From the IMG/VR virus record IMGVR_UViG_3300027759_000119, positions 1 through 52,723 of that record: 52,723 nucleotides of DNA. The stretch is one strand, 5' to 3'. Under the pieces are notes generated by a model. The model ran no database searches. It was not told the origin of the DNA and saw nothing but the letters and a program-made list of their open reading frames with translations. The DNA comes from a virus. The position numbers and the translations under genes were made by a program. Positions 19,001 to 28,600 of this stretch are shown here, piece by piece. Every line of letters starts with the position of its first letter. Within the stretch, counting starts at the first letter, position 1.

Positions 19001-22000
19001 TCAAGTACAAAGGAGCCTATTGGTCAGCAGCCACGATTGTGCAACCCACAGCAGTATTCAACGCCAACGACTGGCTGGCCAGTGATTACACTCGTATTGA
19101 ACTGGGCTTGTTGCCTAACTTGGCCAACAAGGCAAACCAATTACAAAACAGTTACAATATAAACTCGGCCAATCTTGAAACAGACAATGACCTGTTGAGT
19201 TACGGCTTGATTGGATTCCGTCCGCGCCAATACATGACATCATTAAATCTTGATGATGTCAGCCAATTGAATGTGTACAGACAATTCTTAGGCTCAAAAG
19301 GTACCATACTCAGTGCCGAACTGTTTGCTCAGGCCAACCTGGGTAAAGAATCTGCGGACTACAGTATCTACGAAAACTGGGCAGTACAACGTGCAGTGTA
19401 TGGTGCCAATGCCAATCGCAGTTTCTTCCAGTTGCGATTGAATCGTGCATTGTTGGATTCCAACCCCAGTTTAATACAAATTGTCAATCCTCAGGAAACC
19501 AGTCAAGCAGATCAAACTGTTTTGGTGTCAGATATATGGCGCCAAAGTTACAATATCACTTCCCCAGACATACTGCCTACCACTACCACATTACCCACAG
19601 ACATAGCACTGCCAACAGCAGGTTATGTGAATCTCAATGATGTGGACATCACAGTGTTTAATATTGACAATACCGATAGTCTGGCTGCAAACATCAATTC
19701 AATTGGTGTTGGTACAAATGTATGGGTGGCAAAGATTAATGCATATGATTGGGCTATTTACAGAACTCAATCAGTTCCAGGCACTATCAATCACGTGTGC
19801 GACAACTTAGATGGAACCAGTTTGGTCATATTCTCTGGACAACACGGGCTCACAGCCAACGACAAACTGGTCATACGATTCTTTGACACCGAAGTTGATG
19901 GTGTATACTCTGTAATCAGTGTGGTAAGTCTTGACACAATCACTGTTGCATTTAGTTTTACAGGTGATCGTACAGTAGTCAACGGAACAGGGCTAGGTTT
20001 TACTTTACAAACTCAGCGTGTTGCCCAAGCCAGCGATGTATTGAATCTTCCTTACGCTAACACTATTGAACCAGGAGCCAAAGTTTGGGTAGACGACAAT
20101 GGCAGCGGACTGTGGACCGTGCTTGAAAAACAAGAAGTGTTTACTGAATTATTGGGATTGAGTCCTGCAGAAGTTGACCAAGGCGAACAATACGGCAGTG
20201 CAATAGCACAAGCACAAAATAGATATGCTGCCTTGGTTGGCAGTCCAAGATATCGATTCCCAGTAGGCGCCACACAATGGACCATTGCTAATGAATATGT
20301 TGAATTTTCAATTGTGTATGTGCCAGATCCTTTGCAGACAGAATTTTTCTATGCACCTGCACCTGTGCCACAAGGCATCAGCATTTATAACACTGCATAC
20401 TGGACTCCGTATCCATTGACCAACTTACCACCACGTGGCGGAGTTTATGTGTACGTCAAAAGCGACAGCAATGTGTATGCACCAGTCAGTGCCCTGGCAC
20501 CCAATGACGCTGTGTTAAGTCTTGATGTGTTAGACGTCAGTGGCGGCCCATACAATGGGCAAACTGCGGCACGTGAGTATGGTACTAGTGTGGATTTCGG
20601 CAATCAAACCTGGGCAGTGGCCGGAGCACCGGGCAGTTTAGGGTCAACTGGCACAGTGGACAATGGTTATGCTGTGGTCATTTTCAGAGATCCACAACTG
20701 GCGGCACCTGGAAATATTCCTTATGGCCAGTGGCAATTGTTGACCAGCCCAGGATCTATCACTGCCGCTGAAGAATTTGGTTACAGTGTTGCAATCAGTC
20801 AAGATGAACGCTGGATGTATATTGGCGCACCTGGTGCGAATGCTGTGTATGCATACGGCCGTGTGGACTGGGAGTTGCAGAATCTCAAAGCAGTGGGCGA
20901 TGGCGCAACCACCAATTATTTCATTGGCGATGTAATCAAGATTGATGCCAACACACAACTCACAGTCAGTGTTGACGGCGATGAACAAATTTTAGGCACA
21001 GACTATGTTGTGCTTAATTCATTGACCATGGTGGTGTTTACTACACCTCCTGCAGAAGGCAACGCCATTGAGATTATTAGAACCAGTCGTAAGATTCTTG
21101 ACTATCAAGCCACTTACAACGTAAGCCAGTCTGCAACCAGTGGTGCAGGACTAGGAGCCAAGTTTACTGTGGTGTATCAACGTAACGAAGTTGGACAGCC
21201 TGCAGCCGGCAAAGGCTTGGTATCAGTTACCACAGGTGGTGCAAATTACACAGTGTCTGACACTATAACTTTGAGTGCTGCCAGTTTTGGTGGCGCCCTA
21301 GCCAATGGTAACATCACTCTCACAGTGACCAGCATAGGTGCAGGAGGATCAGTTACTGGATTTTCCACTGCCTACACGCCGTCAGTGTTAGTAAGCACAT
21401 TCTCATTGAATGAATATTTGTTTAGTGCTGACAACATTTACAGTTTTACTTTGTTGGTAGATGGTGTAGTACAACGTCCTAACATTGACTATACATTTAA
21501 CAATGCCACATGTGATGTGACATTTGCAGCAGCATCTAATCCGCCCGCAGGTGCAAGTATTATTGTACGTGCCGAAGGCTATTTTGAATATTCAGGCACA
21601 ATCACATACGCCGGTTCACAAGCAGGTGATAGATTTGGGCACACAGTCAGCACCAGCACTGATGGTCGACAAGTATTGATTGGTGCACCATATACCACAG
21701 AATCTAGTCTCACCGAAGCAGGCACAGTGTATGTGTTTGATCGAGATGTACAGCGATTCTTCTACGGCACCGAAGGATCAACTGTGTCGTTTACAGTATT
21801 AGGATCAGTGTCAGAACCAGTTAGCGTGTTGGTCAACAACACATTCTTTGTGAACGAATTGAGTGCAGCACCTGATGAAACTGACACATTCTCAGTGAAC
21901 GGCAACACTATTACCATACTTGGCAATTTACAAGTGGGCGACATTATTGAGATTGAAACCAATAATTTCCAGTTTGTACAGGCAGTTGCACAAAACGCAG

Positions 22001-25000
22001 TAGAAGAGTTTTCTAACTTTGGATATGCAACAGACCTGTGCAGTTATAATTGCAGTTTGTATGTTGGAGCACTAAACAGCAGTCTCCAACAGTTAAAAGG
22101 TGGTGTGGTTGAACGCCATGTCAATCAAAGCCGTGCATATGGAATTACCACAGCCACAGTGGCCAATGCCAACTTAGATAGCGGCGATACTATCAGAATC
22201 AACAACCAAGATGTTGTGGTTCCCAATGCATGGAGTAATACTGCATCTTATGCAACAGATACTGTGGTGTACAACTTCAGTGCTGCCACTGCAATAACTT
22301 CAATATATTTGAGTTTGCAAAACGTACCTGCAGGCACTGCACTGTCCAACACTTCGTATTGGACAACAATCACAACAACTGCAATCACTGCCAGTGCAGA
22401 AGTACGTGCGTTGGCCGCACAAATCAATGTAGATGTGCCCAATGTACAGGCCACAGTTGACATTGACGGGTATTTAACTATTGCTGTTCAGAACTCAGCA
22501 GCAGCACCAGTGGGCAACAAACTAAATGTTGCACCAGGCAGTGTTGGCACTACATTTGCTGATCTTGAGTTTGAAACTTATGTGTTTACACAAACAATCA
22601 ACAGTCCATATCCTGCAGACTATGCAGGATTTGGCAGCAGTTTAAGTATAGAAGATAGTGCTATAAATCTAGTGGTTGGTGCACCTCGCGGCACATTGTA
22701 CTTGATCACAATTTTTGACCTCAACAACACTGTGTTTGACGAAGCGGCCACAGATTTCTTTGATCAAACTGTACAAAGTGGTGCAGTTTACACCTACGAT
22801 TTGTTGGCCAGTGCCACACCATCGGTCAGCAACCCAGACAAGTTTGTGTTTGGTCAACAAATTGACAATCCTGATGTGGTATCTTACGACCAGTATGGCA
22901 CAGCAGTAAACTACACCGATGGTGTGTTGTTCACAGGTGCGCCCGGCAACGAATTTGAAGACAGCACACTCACAGCAAACTATGGACGAGTATTTGTGAG
23001 TACCAACGAAACTCGCACACCTTCGTGGACTGTGTTGCGTGAGCAGAAACCTGTGGTAGATGTGAGATTGTTGAACTCTGTTTACTCATATGATAGACTC
23101 ACATCGGCCACCACACAGTATTACGATTTCTTTAATCCGCTGCAAGGCAAGATTCTTGGAGCCGCCAGACAAAACTTGGACTATATTGGTGCAGTAGATC
23201 CTGCCAGTTACAATGTTGGCCCTGTTGGCATACGTGGCACCACCTGGGGACAAAGTCGTGTGGGCGAGACCTGGTGGAATACCAGCACAGTGAGATTTAT
23301 TGATCCCAATCAGGATGATATTGTGTATGCAAGTCGTCGTTGGGGGCAAGTGTTTCCAGGCAGCACTGTGGACGTTTATCAATGGATTGTGAGCACAGCA
23401 CCTCCTGCAAACTATGTAGGGGAAGGAACTCCATATAGCATTGATAGTTATGTGGTAAACACTGTATTAAGTACCAATGGTATTTTTAATACTGAATATT
23501 ATTTTTGGGTGCGCGGTATAACTGCTACTGCCACACAAAAAGGCAAAACTCTGCCAGTCAGCACTGTGGCCAACTATATTGAGAACCCCAGAGCATCGGG
23601 TATAACTTATCTTGCACCCATTGATGCTAGTACCATTGCACTGTACAATGCCGGCAATTACATCAATGCACAAGACACTATCATCAGCATTGAGTTTGAC
23701 AAAGAACTCACTGAAGACAATGTTCACGTTGAATACGAGTTGGTTGCGCAGGATCGAGAAGACGCATTCATCAGCAGAAACTTATATCGCAAAATGCAAG
23801 ACAGTTTTTGTGGGGTTGATACCAACGGCAGTTTAGTACCTGACATCAATCTTGGAGTGGCAGAACGTTATGGTGTGCAGTTCCGCCCACGCCAAAGCAT
23901 GTTTGTGGATAGATTCGCAGCGTTGAGAAACTACTTAACTCGGGCCAACTCAGTGCTGGCAAGATATCCTATTTCTGAAAGCCGTCAATTTGTGTTGTTG
24001 AACAGCAGCGAACCTGAGCCATTGCCAGGATCGGGTGCATGGAACAAACGTGTGGAAAATTTAGAAATACTAGAGTTCCAAAATATCAGTACTGTAGCAT
24101 TGGGATACAAATATCTAGTAGTAAGCGATTCTAGCAACAGAGGACTGTGGACAATTTACACTGTTGAAGAAAGAGATACTGGTGCCGGTATTGTAAGAGT
24201 TTTGCAATTGACTCAGGTACAAAATTATGACACCACACAATACTGGAGTTATATCAATTGGTACTTGCCAGGATACAATAGCAGTAGCAAAATTATTGCT
24301 GAAGTTCCAAATGTAGCCAGTTTAGATACGTTGAATGTCTCTGTTGGCAGTAGTGTAAAGGTCACTGCCAATAGCCTGGGTAAATTTGAAATTTATTTAC
24401 GTGGTGCTACTGGATTTGAACGTGTGGGATTGCAAGATGGCACCATTGAATTTTCTGCACAATTATGGAATTACCAACTAGGACGGTTTGGATTTGACGT
24501 TGAAGTTTTTGACGCTCAGTATTATGACCAAGAACCTGTGATTGAAACACGCAAGATCATACAGGCCATCAATGAAGAATTATTCATTGATGATTTGCAA
24601 ATTGAACGCAATCGTCAACTGACATTGATGTTCAACTTTGTGCTCAGCGAATTCGCTGCTCCTGAATGGTTGGTTAAAACTAGTCTGATTGATGTGGAAC
24701 ACAGAATTCGTAGTTTGACCAAATTTCAAAACTACAGTCGTGACAATCAAGAGTTTGTGCTGGACTATATTCAAGAAGTCAAACCCTATCATGTGCAAGT
24801 CAGAGAATTTAACCTGCGATACAATGGCTTTGATCAATGGTTTGGAGACATAGCTGACTTTGATTTACCGGCATACTATAATACCAGTTTGCAGATACCT
24901 CAATTTACCAGTCCCATCTTGTTGCCGTATGCTCACAGTACTGCATTTAATTCTGAAACCAACACGCTAAGTGATTTACCAGCCAACTCAACAGTCTGGT

Positions 25001-28000
25001 CATCTTGGCCATATAGCCAATGGTACGGCAATTATCTATTGAGACTGGATTCTGTTGAATTGATCAACGGTGGGTCAGGTTACACTGAACCTCCTGTGAT
25101 TGAAATTACCCCTAACCCCAATGACCCTGCACCAGAAATACTAGCACAAGCCGTTGCGGTGTTAAATGGCCAAGGACAAGTTGTTGGCATAAATGTCACA
25201 GTCAACGGTGCAGGCTATCATTCCACACCAACAGTTACTTTCATTGGTGGCAATGGCTCTGGAGCCATTGCATATCCACGCATGACAAATGATGTTGTTC
25301 GTCAATTCCGTACAGTAATTAGATATGACCGATTCCAGTACCAAACTACTATACAGACTTGGAGTAGCCAAGGAACTTACGAAAACGGAACTTTGGTTCG
25401 CTATGATAATCGTGTATGGTCCGCACTCAATGCTGACGGCAGTAGTGCAGTAGTTGGCCCGACATTTGATCTAGAAAATTGGCAATTGGTCAACGCAGCC
25501 ACATACACTTATCCAGGCAGCACACAGGCCACTGGATTGACTGGTGTAGACCGAACTATGGGCCTGTACGTTCCTGGAGCCAATGAGTTTGGATTAGAGT
25601 TACCGCTGTTGGTAGATGGAGTAGACTATCCTGGCGTACAAGTATGGGGCGATTACTTCACAGGCACACAAACACTGGACGCCAACTATCAAAGTGAGTT
25701 TGCTGACATTTATCTCGGCGAACGTTTCTCAGACATCAATGTAGACGGCGGCGAGTTCATTGGACCATATGAAGGTCATGCACCAGAAGAACTGGTAAAC
25801 GGATCAGAGTACGATACCTTGGACATGCGTATCTACACTCGCCCAGGTGCAGACTGGCAAAACGACGGGCACGGGTTTCAAATTGGCACAATTCGTTACA
25901 CATTTGAACCAGGTATTACATTTGATTACAGTTGGGCTGGAATTGTAGAACATCCATTCAATATTGTTGTGTCTAATTTGACCACTGGTCGGGTGCTGAC
26001 CAGAGATATTGATTATGTTGTTAACTGGAACGACAGCACAGTTACCATCAACAACAATGTCAATTCAGGTGCTATTATCAGCATAGATGTTTATGAAATT
26101 GGTGGCGGAAGTCAGTTGTTCAAAGGCAACTACACAGGTGCAGATGTTATAGCAGACAACAAAACAATAATTATTCCAGTTGGATACAAAGAGATTGTGG
26201 ATGTTGATGTGTTTGTAAACGGCAATTTGGTAGCACTTCCTGAAATTGAACCATACACTGCCAGTCAAGTTTATAATCAAAACAACACGTATCAATCCAT
26301 TGATATTGTATTCAACAACAATCAACTGGCAGTGACCAACACAGTGAGTGTTTACAATTTGGTCACTTGTAATAACACCAGCGCATTAACAATTGGTCAG
26401 CCAATAGTGTTCACTGGCACAGTGTTTGGCGGAATTATTGCAGGACAAGAATACTACGTGCAGGGAATTCTCAACGGCACACAATTCTACATAACAAATA
26501 TTGCAGGGTCTACCGCTCCTTTGGCATTGACCACAGCGTCAGGACTAATGACTGGATCACCAAAAGGCGCATACTATCGTGCTATCCAAACAGTTCCTCC
26601 AGGAATTTTGTTGACTGACATCAACTATTGGATACCGTTTGTTCCTTCAGTTCGTAGCAAGATTAGAATTACTGCTTCTATCAGCGCCAATGATGAAATA
26701 TCAGTACTGGTATTAGGCGATGCAAACAGTATCACAGTGACTGATACTCAAGCATCGGGCAATGCTATTGTATTATTGGGATCAACTGCATCTTTAAGCG
26801 TGGGACAAACTGTCACATTCTCAGGTTATAGTTTGGGTGGTGTACTAACTGGAACTACCTACCAGATACTCAGTATCATTGACGACTCCATGAGCGCAAT
26901 TACTATCACAGAAGATGGTGTAACAGAAGTTTCTTTGATCGACGACGAAGCCGCTTGGTCTGGAGAATGTGTGGCAAAATTTGTGCCCACAACTTTTCAA
27001 AGTTGGAGCACTCCAGTAATTGAAACATTTATTGTAGATCAAAACATCATTGACAACGGATCAGTGGAAATAGATAATGCACCTACATTCAGCAACCCAG
27101 CCAACATGATTGTCATGGTCAATGGATATAGAATACTTGGCCCAAGTTGTATAGAATGGATTGGCGATGGCACCACATCTAGTTTTGGTTTGCCACAACG
27201 CATGGGCTCTAGTTTTTCTCAATCGCTTATTGATGCAGTCAATGACATACAGGTGTATGTAGATGGCGTGCTACAAAAACAATCATTTGGTGCCGAAGAC
27301 GGGGTATACAGTGTTACAACCTGGGATGGAAGCAATACTCCTGGACGACAAGTTGTGTTTGATACTGTGCCAGTTGACGGTGCAGTTATTTTAATTGCAG
27401 TCAGCACCATTGCAGACTGTGAGTTTGCATACAATCCTGTTGTGCCAGAATTTACATCTACCTTGCAAATTTCCAGCACACTTAACTTGGGCGATATTGT
27501 TCAAGTTATCACGTGGAATGATACCCGTGAACAAAATGCATTGACATTGACGTTTGCTGGCCCAGTACAAACAGGTACAACAATCTTTCAAGCATACGAT
27601 ACCACAGACTATGACAGCCCAACGCTGAATGATCCCACTCAACCACTGCCTGGCGAGTTTGCTTATGAAGTTGGCACATCAAGTCCAATCAATGACTTTG
27701 ACTTGTTGCGCACCAACATTGATGCCAGCAGATTATGGGTAACATTGGATGGCTATAGATTATTTGAAGGCAGTGATTATACAATTCAAGGACAATATTT
27801 AATATTAGCGCAAGGTGCAATTAGTGCGGCTGAAGAATTGATTGTCACTGAGTTTACTAATTCTGTTGTGCCAGAAGCAATAGCATTCCGTGTGTTCCAA
27901 GACATGCGAGGAGTACAAGCCACTTATAGAATGACCACAGCCACTACTACACAAGTGGCACAAACTGTCAGCGCCACAACCGATGTCATTTACGTGGAAA

Positions 28001-28596
28001 ATGCAGCAGCGTTGAGCGAGCCAGACTTACCTGCTGGTGTGTTTGGCATCATAACCATTGATGGCGAGCGTATTATGTACAGATATCGTAATCTAGTTAC
28101 CAACAGTGTTTCTGGATTGCAACGTGGCACAGCCGGCACAGCAACAAATAGTCATACTGTAGGCGCAGATGTGTATGACATTGGTCGTGGCAACTTGTTG
28201 AATGTTCAATACCAAGACTATGTGGTAAAAGACACAGGCATGGGCGATGGCACCACTGCGGTATTTTATGCACCTAGCATTGATATTGCTGATTTTGGTG
28301 ATTCTAGCACAATATACGTAGAAAGCATTGAAGTATATGTGGGCGGTACACGCCAATACAACTACAGTGATACTACAGCCAACAGTGAATATCGTTACAT
28401 TGTTTCTTTATTTGACCCATTGGCGATCGAGTTCATAGTTGATGATACGTACTCGGCGCCGGCTGCCGGCAGCGAAGTGACCATACTGCAACGCCGTGGC
28501 CAGACGTGGTATCAACCAGCCGACGGTAACCCCAGCAACGGTATTGCATTACAAGAAACTGATACAATAGCCGCAAGGTTTTTGTGTGACAGATAA
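13075..28596 (+). CDS. giant modular virion protein in the gp7/gp8 baseplate-wedge position, 5173 aa
   Basis: A single uninterrupted frame of 15.5 kb, 29% of the window. The N-terminus (SVDFLPEIFRTPVNKQFLAA, YTWDPFVDYDAFINFSQYFW) is the type seen in large baseplate/virion proteins of aquatic T4-like phages. Position directly after gene 6 is that of T4 genes 7 and 8, so a wedge role is inferred. Visible modules: a Gly-rich bacterial-Ig-like unit near residue 590 with relatives near 4430 and 4560; a conserved Trp-rich block at 1440-1750 (TPWQMLGFSIRPTWWNLVYG, ASWWNSSAYPFAVMRLLALT); six FG-GAP-like units at 2497-3310; a conserved block near 3860-3930 with RDNQEFVLDYIQEVKPYH; GGSGYT/GAGYHS repeats near 4000; then several copies of a small sandwich module (VYVDGVLQ ... 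DY) to the end. No signal peptide, membrane segment or catalytic motif is seen. Adhesion or baseplate scaffolding is likely. Confidence 0.7.
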   Translation: MARTRSVDFLPEIFRTPVNKQFLAATLDQMVQEPKFKKTQGFIGRTVGPGVNPNDSYVVEPDVTRQDYQLEPGVISLEADTQNVKNVITYPGMNDAIGFQGGDQARADQLYNSEYYTWDPFVDYDAFINFSQYFWLPSGPETVDVRSLGVPTNDNFVVTRENGVYTFSGLSGNNPTIDVVRGGSYTFQVAQNTKETVNYRVTNNSTTSYLIDFQANPTLTLARGNTYVFNITLNGVYPFWIKTALSLGTGDAYNSGVLRNGSSFGLVTFVVPQDAPDTLYYVSENQTNLRGTINIVDGTPGTGPGFWIQTAPGVDGVVPTTPNLSNRGVYGVTNNGEDLGIVTFDVPQKTAQEFYYNLTDVGPIDLLTELKFNQINNQPLAQFIETYGGIDGTTYLNGRTLVFTNDIADAEDGGWIETTFYDPLPRLDSFNGAVGSYDSINFDQSTQVPLADRYQVWQISTVDRNGVEYISLAKIADVGINEKFTISYGNTYSNTSWYKNAVGYFQRIPLLTALFNELYYQDGTDPEIFGKIRLLDQTETSTIFVDQIIGQKTYTSPNGVAFTNGLKVRFTGDVLPVSYSSGTTTFTCTATQAGSNYITCSSTAGLYEGEEIVFSGTAAGGIVAGQSYYIKSIAANGIQFSIATVTDGATFELSTATVVGFTAVAIANNEYYVAGVGTAIELLPVRNFVTPETYVVDARDSTIATEPGEVDYLTIDRASKDLNAWTRSNRWFHVEVIQASATYNNTVATLDNNYRAKRPIINFRPNIRLYNMGTEGKQPVDIIDFSETDALSNIEGSTGYSVDGYTFVDGTRVIFAADSDPEVRDKIYVVQFITPDSVAPLITQPIITLVLASDGAVLLDQSVVCLEGTTQKGISFWYDGVQWTEAQQKTSVQQAPLFNVYDLAGISFGDRAKYPSSTFTGSKLFSYAVGDTGILDPILQFPLQYLNINNVGDIVFENNLYKDTFLYVEDNVSITSDISSGVAREYIDRTTFGKLIGWQTAAASSQQYQQFKFTYTGQTLKLDVAVGTATVLPPIKIYVSSGYLMPDEYSYLVGTDNTTITLIKTYLPTDIIEVLVLSEQTSSTAFYQVPINLQNNPLNTNSPSFTLGTIRTHYESICENLLTLSGPVNGANNTRDLGNLVPYGATILQQSSPLTLAGYFLRSEKYNIFSSLQYNSNEYLKFKGQMLNTAIQQVVQFQTAGEILDIAMADITLGRIESQPFYWSDMIPAGAVYQTTTFTISNTTNDTFDTIDVYNYTSANYQGMNVYLNGEILTRDLDYVVATDGPRIVVSVTLTLGDVLTINEYSATYGSFVPNTPTKLGLYPAFRPEIITQKTSSGSQTVIVGHDGSITRTFGDIRDDVLLEFETRIFNNLKLDGNPVPISITEVLPGQFRNTGYSISDINNILSTDFLSYVAWNKLDYKTQDYSAANEFSWNYSGSTSRLDNATLPGAWRGINRYYYDTQQPEETPWQMLGFSIRPTWWNLVYGDGPYTQDNLVLWDDLEAGYVADPVAPYYLPEYARPGLTSVIPTSTEGALLSPFDSVVGTYNDTTFRKSWSVGDGGPVEASWWNSSAYPFAVMRLLALTRPAKFFALFADRDLYKFDADLDQYLYNNRYRLNANDLEIYGNGVSKASYIDWIVDFNRQSGMDSTADLTADLGALDVRLCYRMASFSDKQYIKIYTEKSSPNSTNTTFLIPDESYDLVLYKNQPFDRASYSAVVIQKVAGGYAVFGYSTSQPYFNIIQSIYAGRLQTYSAGGISVQVPTFYTNNVTQIPYGFIFASETAVSDFLLSYGQYLERQGLVFDNRTNGYELNWGQMVNEFLYWSQQGWDENALINLNPLAFKLSISRDNAVVDSIAAQTSDNILLDQNRRELPTRNLIITRLDNTFTCEPATDQTLSYIDLKYTSYEHMIVLNNASVFGDLIYQPVTGARQSRLNLIAVTTTEWNGSVDAQGFILNQDNIQDWNSYSTYTKGQIVKYKGAYWSAATIVQPTAVFNANDWLASDYTRIELGLLPNLANKANQLQNSYNINSANLETDNDLLSYGLIGFRPRQYMTSLNLDDVSQLNVYRQFLGSKGTILSAELFAQANLGKESADYSIYENWAVQRAVYGANANRSFFQLRLNRALLDSNPSLIQIVNPQETSQADQTVLVSDIWRQSYNITSPDILPTTTTLPTDIALPTAGYVNLNDVDITVFNIDNTDSLAANINSIGVGTNVWVAKINAYDWAIYRTQSVPGTINHVCDNLDGTSLVIFSGQHGLTANDKLVIRFFDTEVDGVYSVISVVSLDTITVAFSFTGDRTVVNGTGLGFTLQTQRVAQASDVLNLPYANTIEPGAKVWVDDNGSGLWTVLEKQEVFTELLGLSPAEVDQGEQYGSAIAQAQNRYAALVGSPRYRFPVGATQWTIANEYVEFSIVYVPDPLQTEFFYAPAPVPQGISIYNTAYWTPYPLTNLPPRGGVYVYVKSDSNVYAPVSALAPNDAVLSLDVLDVSGGPYNGQTAAREYGTSVDFGNQTWAVAGAPGSLGSTGTVDNGYAVVIFRDPQLAAPGNIPYGQWQLLTSPGSITAAEEFGYSVAISQDERWMYIGAPGANAVYAYGRVDWELQNLKAVGDGATTNYFIGDVIKIDANTQLTVSVDGDEQILGTDYVVLNSLTMVVFTTPPAEGNAIEIIRTSRKILDYQATYNVSQSATSGAGLGAKFTVVYQRNEVGQPAAGKGLVSVTTGGANYTVSDTITLSAASFGGALANGNITLTVTSIGAGGSVTGFSTAYTPSVLVSTFSLNEYLFSADNIYSFTLLVDGVVQRPNIDYTFNNATCDVTFAAASNPPAGASIIVRAEGYFEYSGTITYAGSQAGDRFGHTVSTSTDGRQVLIGAPYTTESSLTEAGTVYVFDRDVQRFFYGTEGSTVSFTVLGSVSEPVSVLVNNTFFVNELSAAPDETDTFSVNGNTITILGNLQVGDIIEIETNNFQFVQAVAQNAVEEFSNFGYATDLCSYNCSLYVGALNSSLQQLKGGVVERHVNQSRAYGITTATVANANLDSGDTIRINNQDVVVPNAWSNTASYATDTVVYNFSAATAITSIYLSLQNVPAGTALSNTSYWTTITTTAITASAEVRALAAQINVDVPNVQATVDIDGYLTIAVQNSAAAPVGNKLNVAPGSVGTTFADLEFETYVFTQTINSPYPADYAGFGSSLSIEDSAINLVVGAPRGTLYLITIFDLNNTVFDEAATDFFDQTVQSGAVYTYDLLASATPSVSNPDKFVFGQQIDNPDVVSYDQYGTAVNYTDGVLFTGAPGNEFEDSTLTANYGRVFVSTNETRTPSWTVLREQKPVVDVRLLNSVYSYDRLTSATTQYYDFFNPLQGKILGAARQNLDYIGAVDPASYNVGPVGIRGTTWGQSRVGETWWNTSTVRFIDPNQDDIVYASRRWGQVFPGSTVDVYQWIVSTAPPANYVGEGTPYSIDSYVVNTVLSTNGIFNTEYYFWVRGITATATQKGKTLPVSTVANYIENPRASGITYLAPIDASTIALYNAGNYINAQDTIISIEFDKELTEDNVHVEYELVAQDREDAFISRNLYRKMQDSFCGVDTNGSLVPDINLGVAERYGVQFRPRQSMFVDRFAALRNYLTRANSVLARYPISESRQFVLLNSSEPEPLPGSGAWNKRVENLEILEFQNISTVALGYKYLVVSDSSNRGLWTIYTVEERDTGAGIVRVLQLTQVQNYDTTQYWSYINWYLPGYNSSSKIIAEVPNVASLDTLNVSVGSSVKVTANSLGKFEIYLRGATGFERVGLQDGTIEFSAQLWNYQLGRFGFDVEVFDAQYYDQEPVIETRKIIQAINEELFIDDLQIERNRQLTLMFNFVLSEFAAPEWLVKTSLIDVEHRIRSLTKFQNYSRDNQEFVLDYIQEVKPYHVQVREFNLRYNGFDQWFGDIADFDLPAYYNTSLQIPQFTSPILLPYAHSTAFNSETNTLSDLPANSTVWSSWPYSQWYGNYLLRLDSVELINGGSGYTEPPVIEITPNPNDPAPEILAQAVAVLNGQGQVVGINVTVNGAGYHSTPTVTFIGGNGSGAIAYPRMTNDVVRQFRTVIRYDRFQYQTTIQTWSSQGTYENGTLVRYDNRVWSALNADGSSAVVGPTFDLENWQLVNAATYTYPGSTQATGLTGVDRTMGLYVPGANEFGLELPLLVDGVDYPGVQVWGDYFTGTQTLDANYQSEFADIYLGERFSDINVDGGEFIGPYEGHAPEELVNGSEYDTLDMRIYTRPGADWQNDGHGFQIGTIRYTFEPGITFDYSWAGIVEHPFNIVVSNLTTGRVLTRDIDYVVNWNDSTVTINNNVNSGAIISIDVYEIGGGSQLFKGNYTGADVIADNKTIIIPVGYKEIVDVDVFVNGNLVALPEIEPYTASQVYNQNNTYQSIDIVFNNNQLAVTNTVSVYNLVTCNNTSALTIGQPIVFTGTVFGGIIAGQEYYVQGILNGTQFYITNIAGSTAPLALTTASGLMTGSPKGAYYRAIQTVPPGILLTDINYWIPFVPSVRSKIRITASISANDEISVLVLGDANSITVTDTQASGNAIVLLGSTASLSVGQTVTFSGYSLGGVLTGTTYQILSIIDDSMSAITITEDGVTEVSLIDDEAAWSGECVAKFVPTTFQSWSTPVIETFIVDQNIIDNGSVEIDNAPTFSNPANMIVMVNGYRILGPSCIEWIGDGTTSSFGLPQRMGSSFSQSLIDAVNDIQVYVDGVLQKQSFGAEDGVYSVTTWDGSNTPGRQVVFDTVPVDGAVILIAVSTIADCEFAYNPVVPEFTSTLQISSTLNLGDIVQVITWNDTREQNALTLTFAGPVQTGTTIFQAYDTTDYDSPTLNDPTQPLPGEFAYEVGTSSPINDFDLLRTNIDASRLWVTLDGYRLFEGSDYTIQGQYLILAQGAISAAEELIVTEFTNSVVPEAIAFRVFQDMRGVQATYRMTTATTTQVAQTVSATTDVIYVENAAALSEPDLPAGVFGIITIDGERIMYRYRNLVTNSVSGLQRGTAGTATNSHTVGADVYDIGRGNLLNVQYQDYVVKDTGMGDGTTAVFYAPSIDIADFGDSSTIYVESIEVYVGGTRQYNYSDTTANSEYRYIVSLFDPLAIEFIVDDTYSAPAAGSEVTILQRRGQTWYQPADGNPSNGIALQETDTIAARFLCDR
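20563..23010 (+). repeat. six FG-GAP-like (integrin-type beta-propeller) repeat units inside the giant protein
   Basis: Units start near residues 2497, 2564, 2850, 2979, 3182 and 3271. Each has a Y/FG-x-S/T-V start, a short strand, then (V/I/F)xGAP or VGAL and a G-x-VYxF-type strand: for example EEFGYSVAISQDERWMYIGA, DRFGHTVSTSTDGRQVLIGA, YAGFGSSLSIEDSAINLVVG. Spacing is uneven because other modules are inserted between units. Integrin-type propellers have seven blades; I can identify six. Confidence 0.65.
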
Positions 28597-28600
28597 CACG

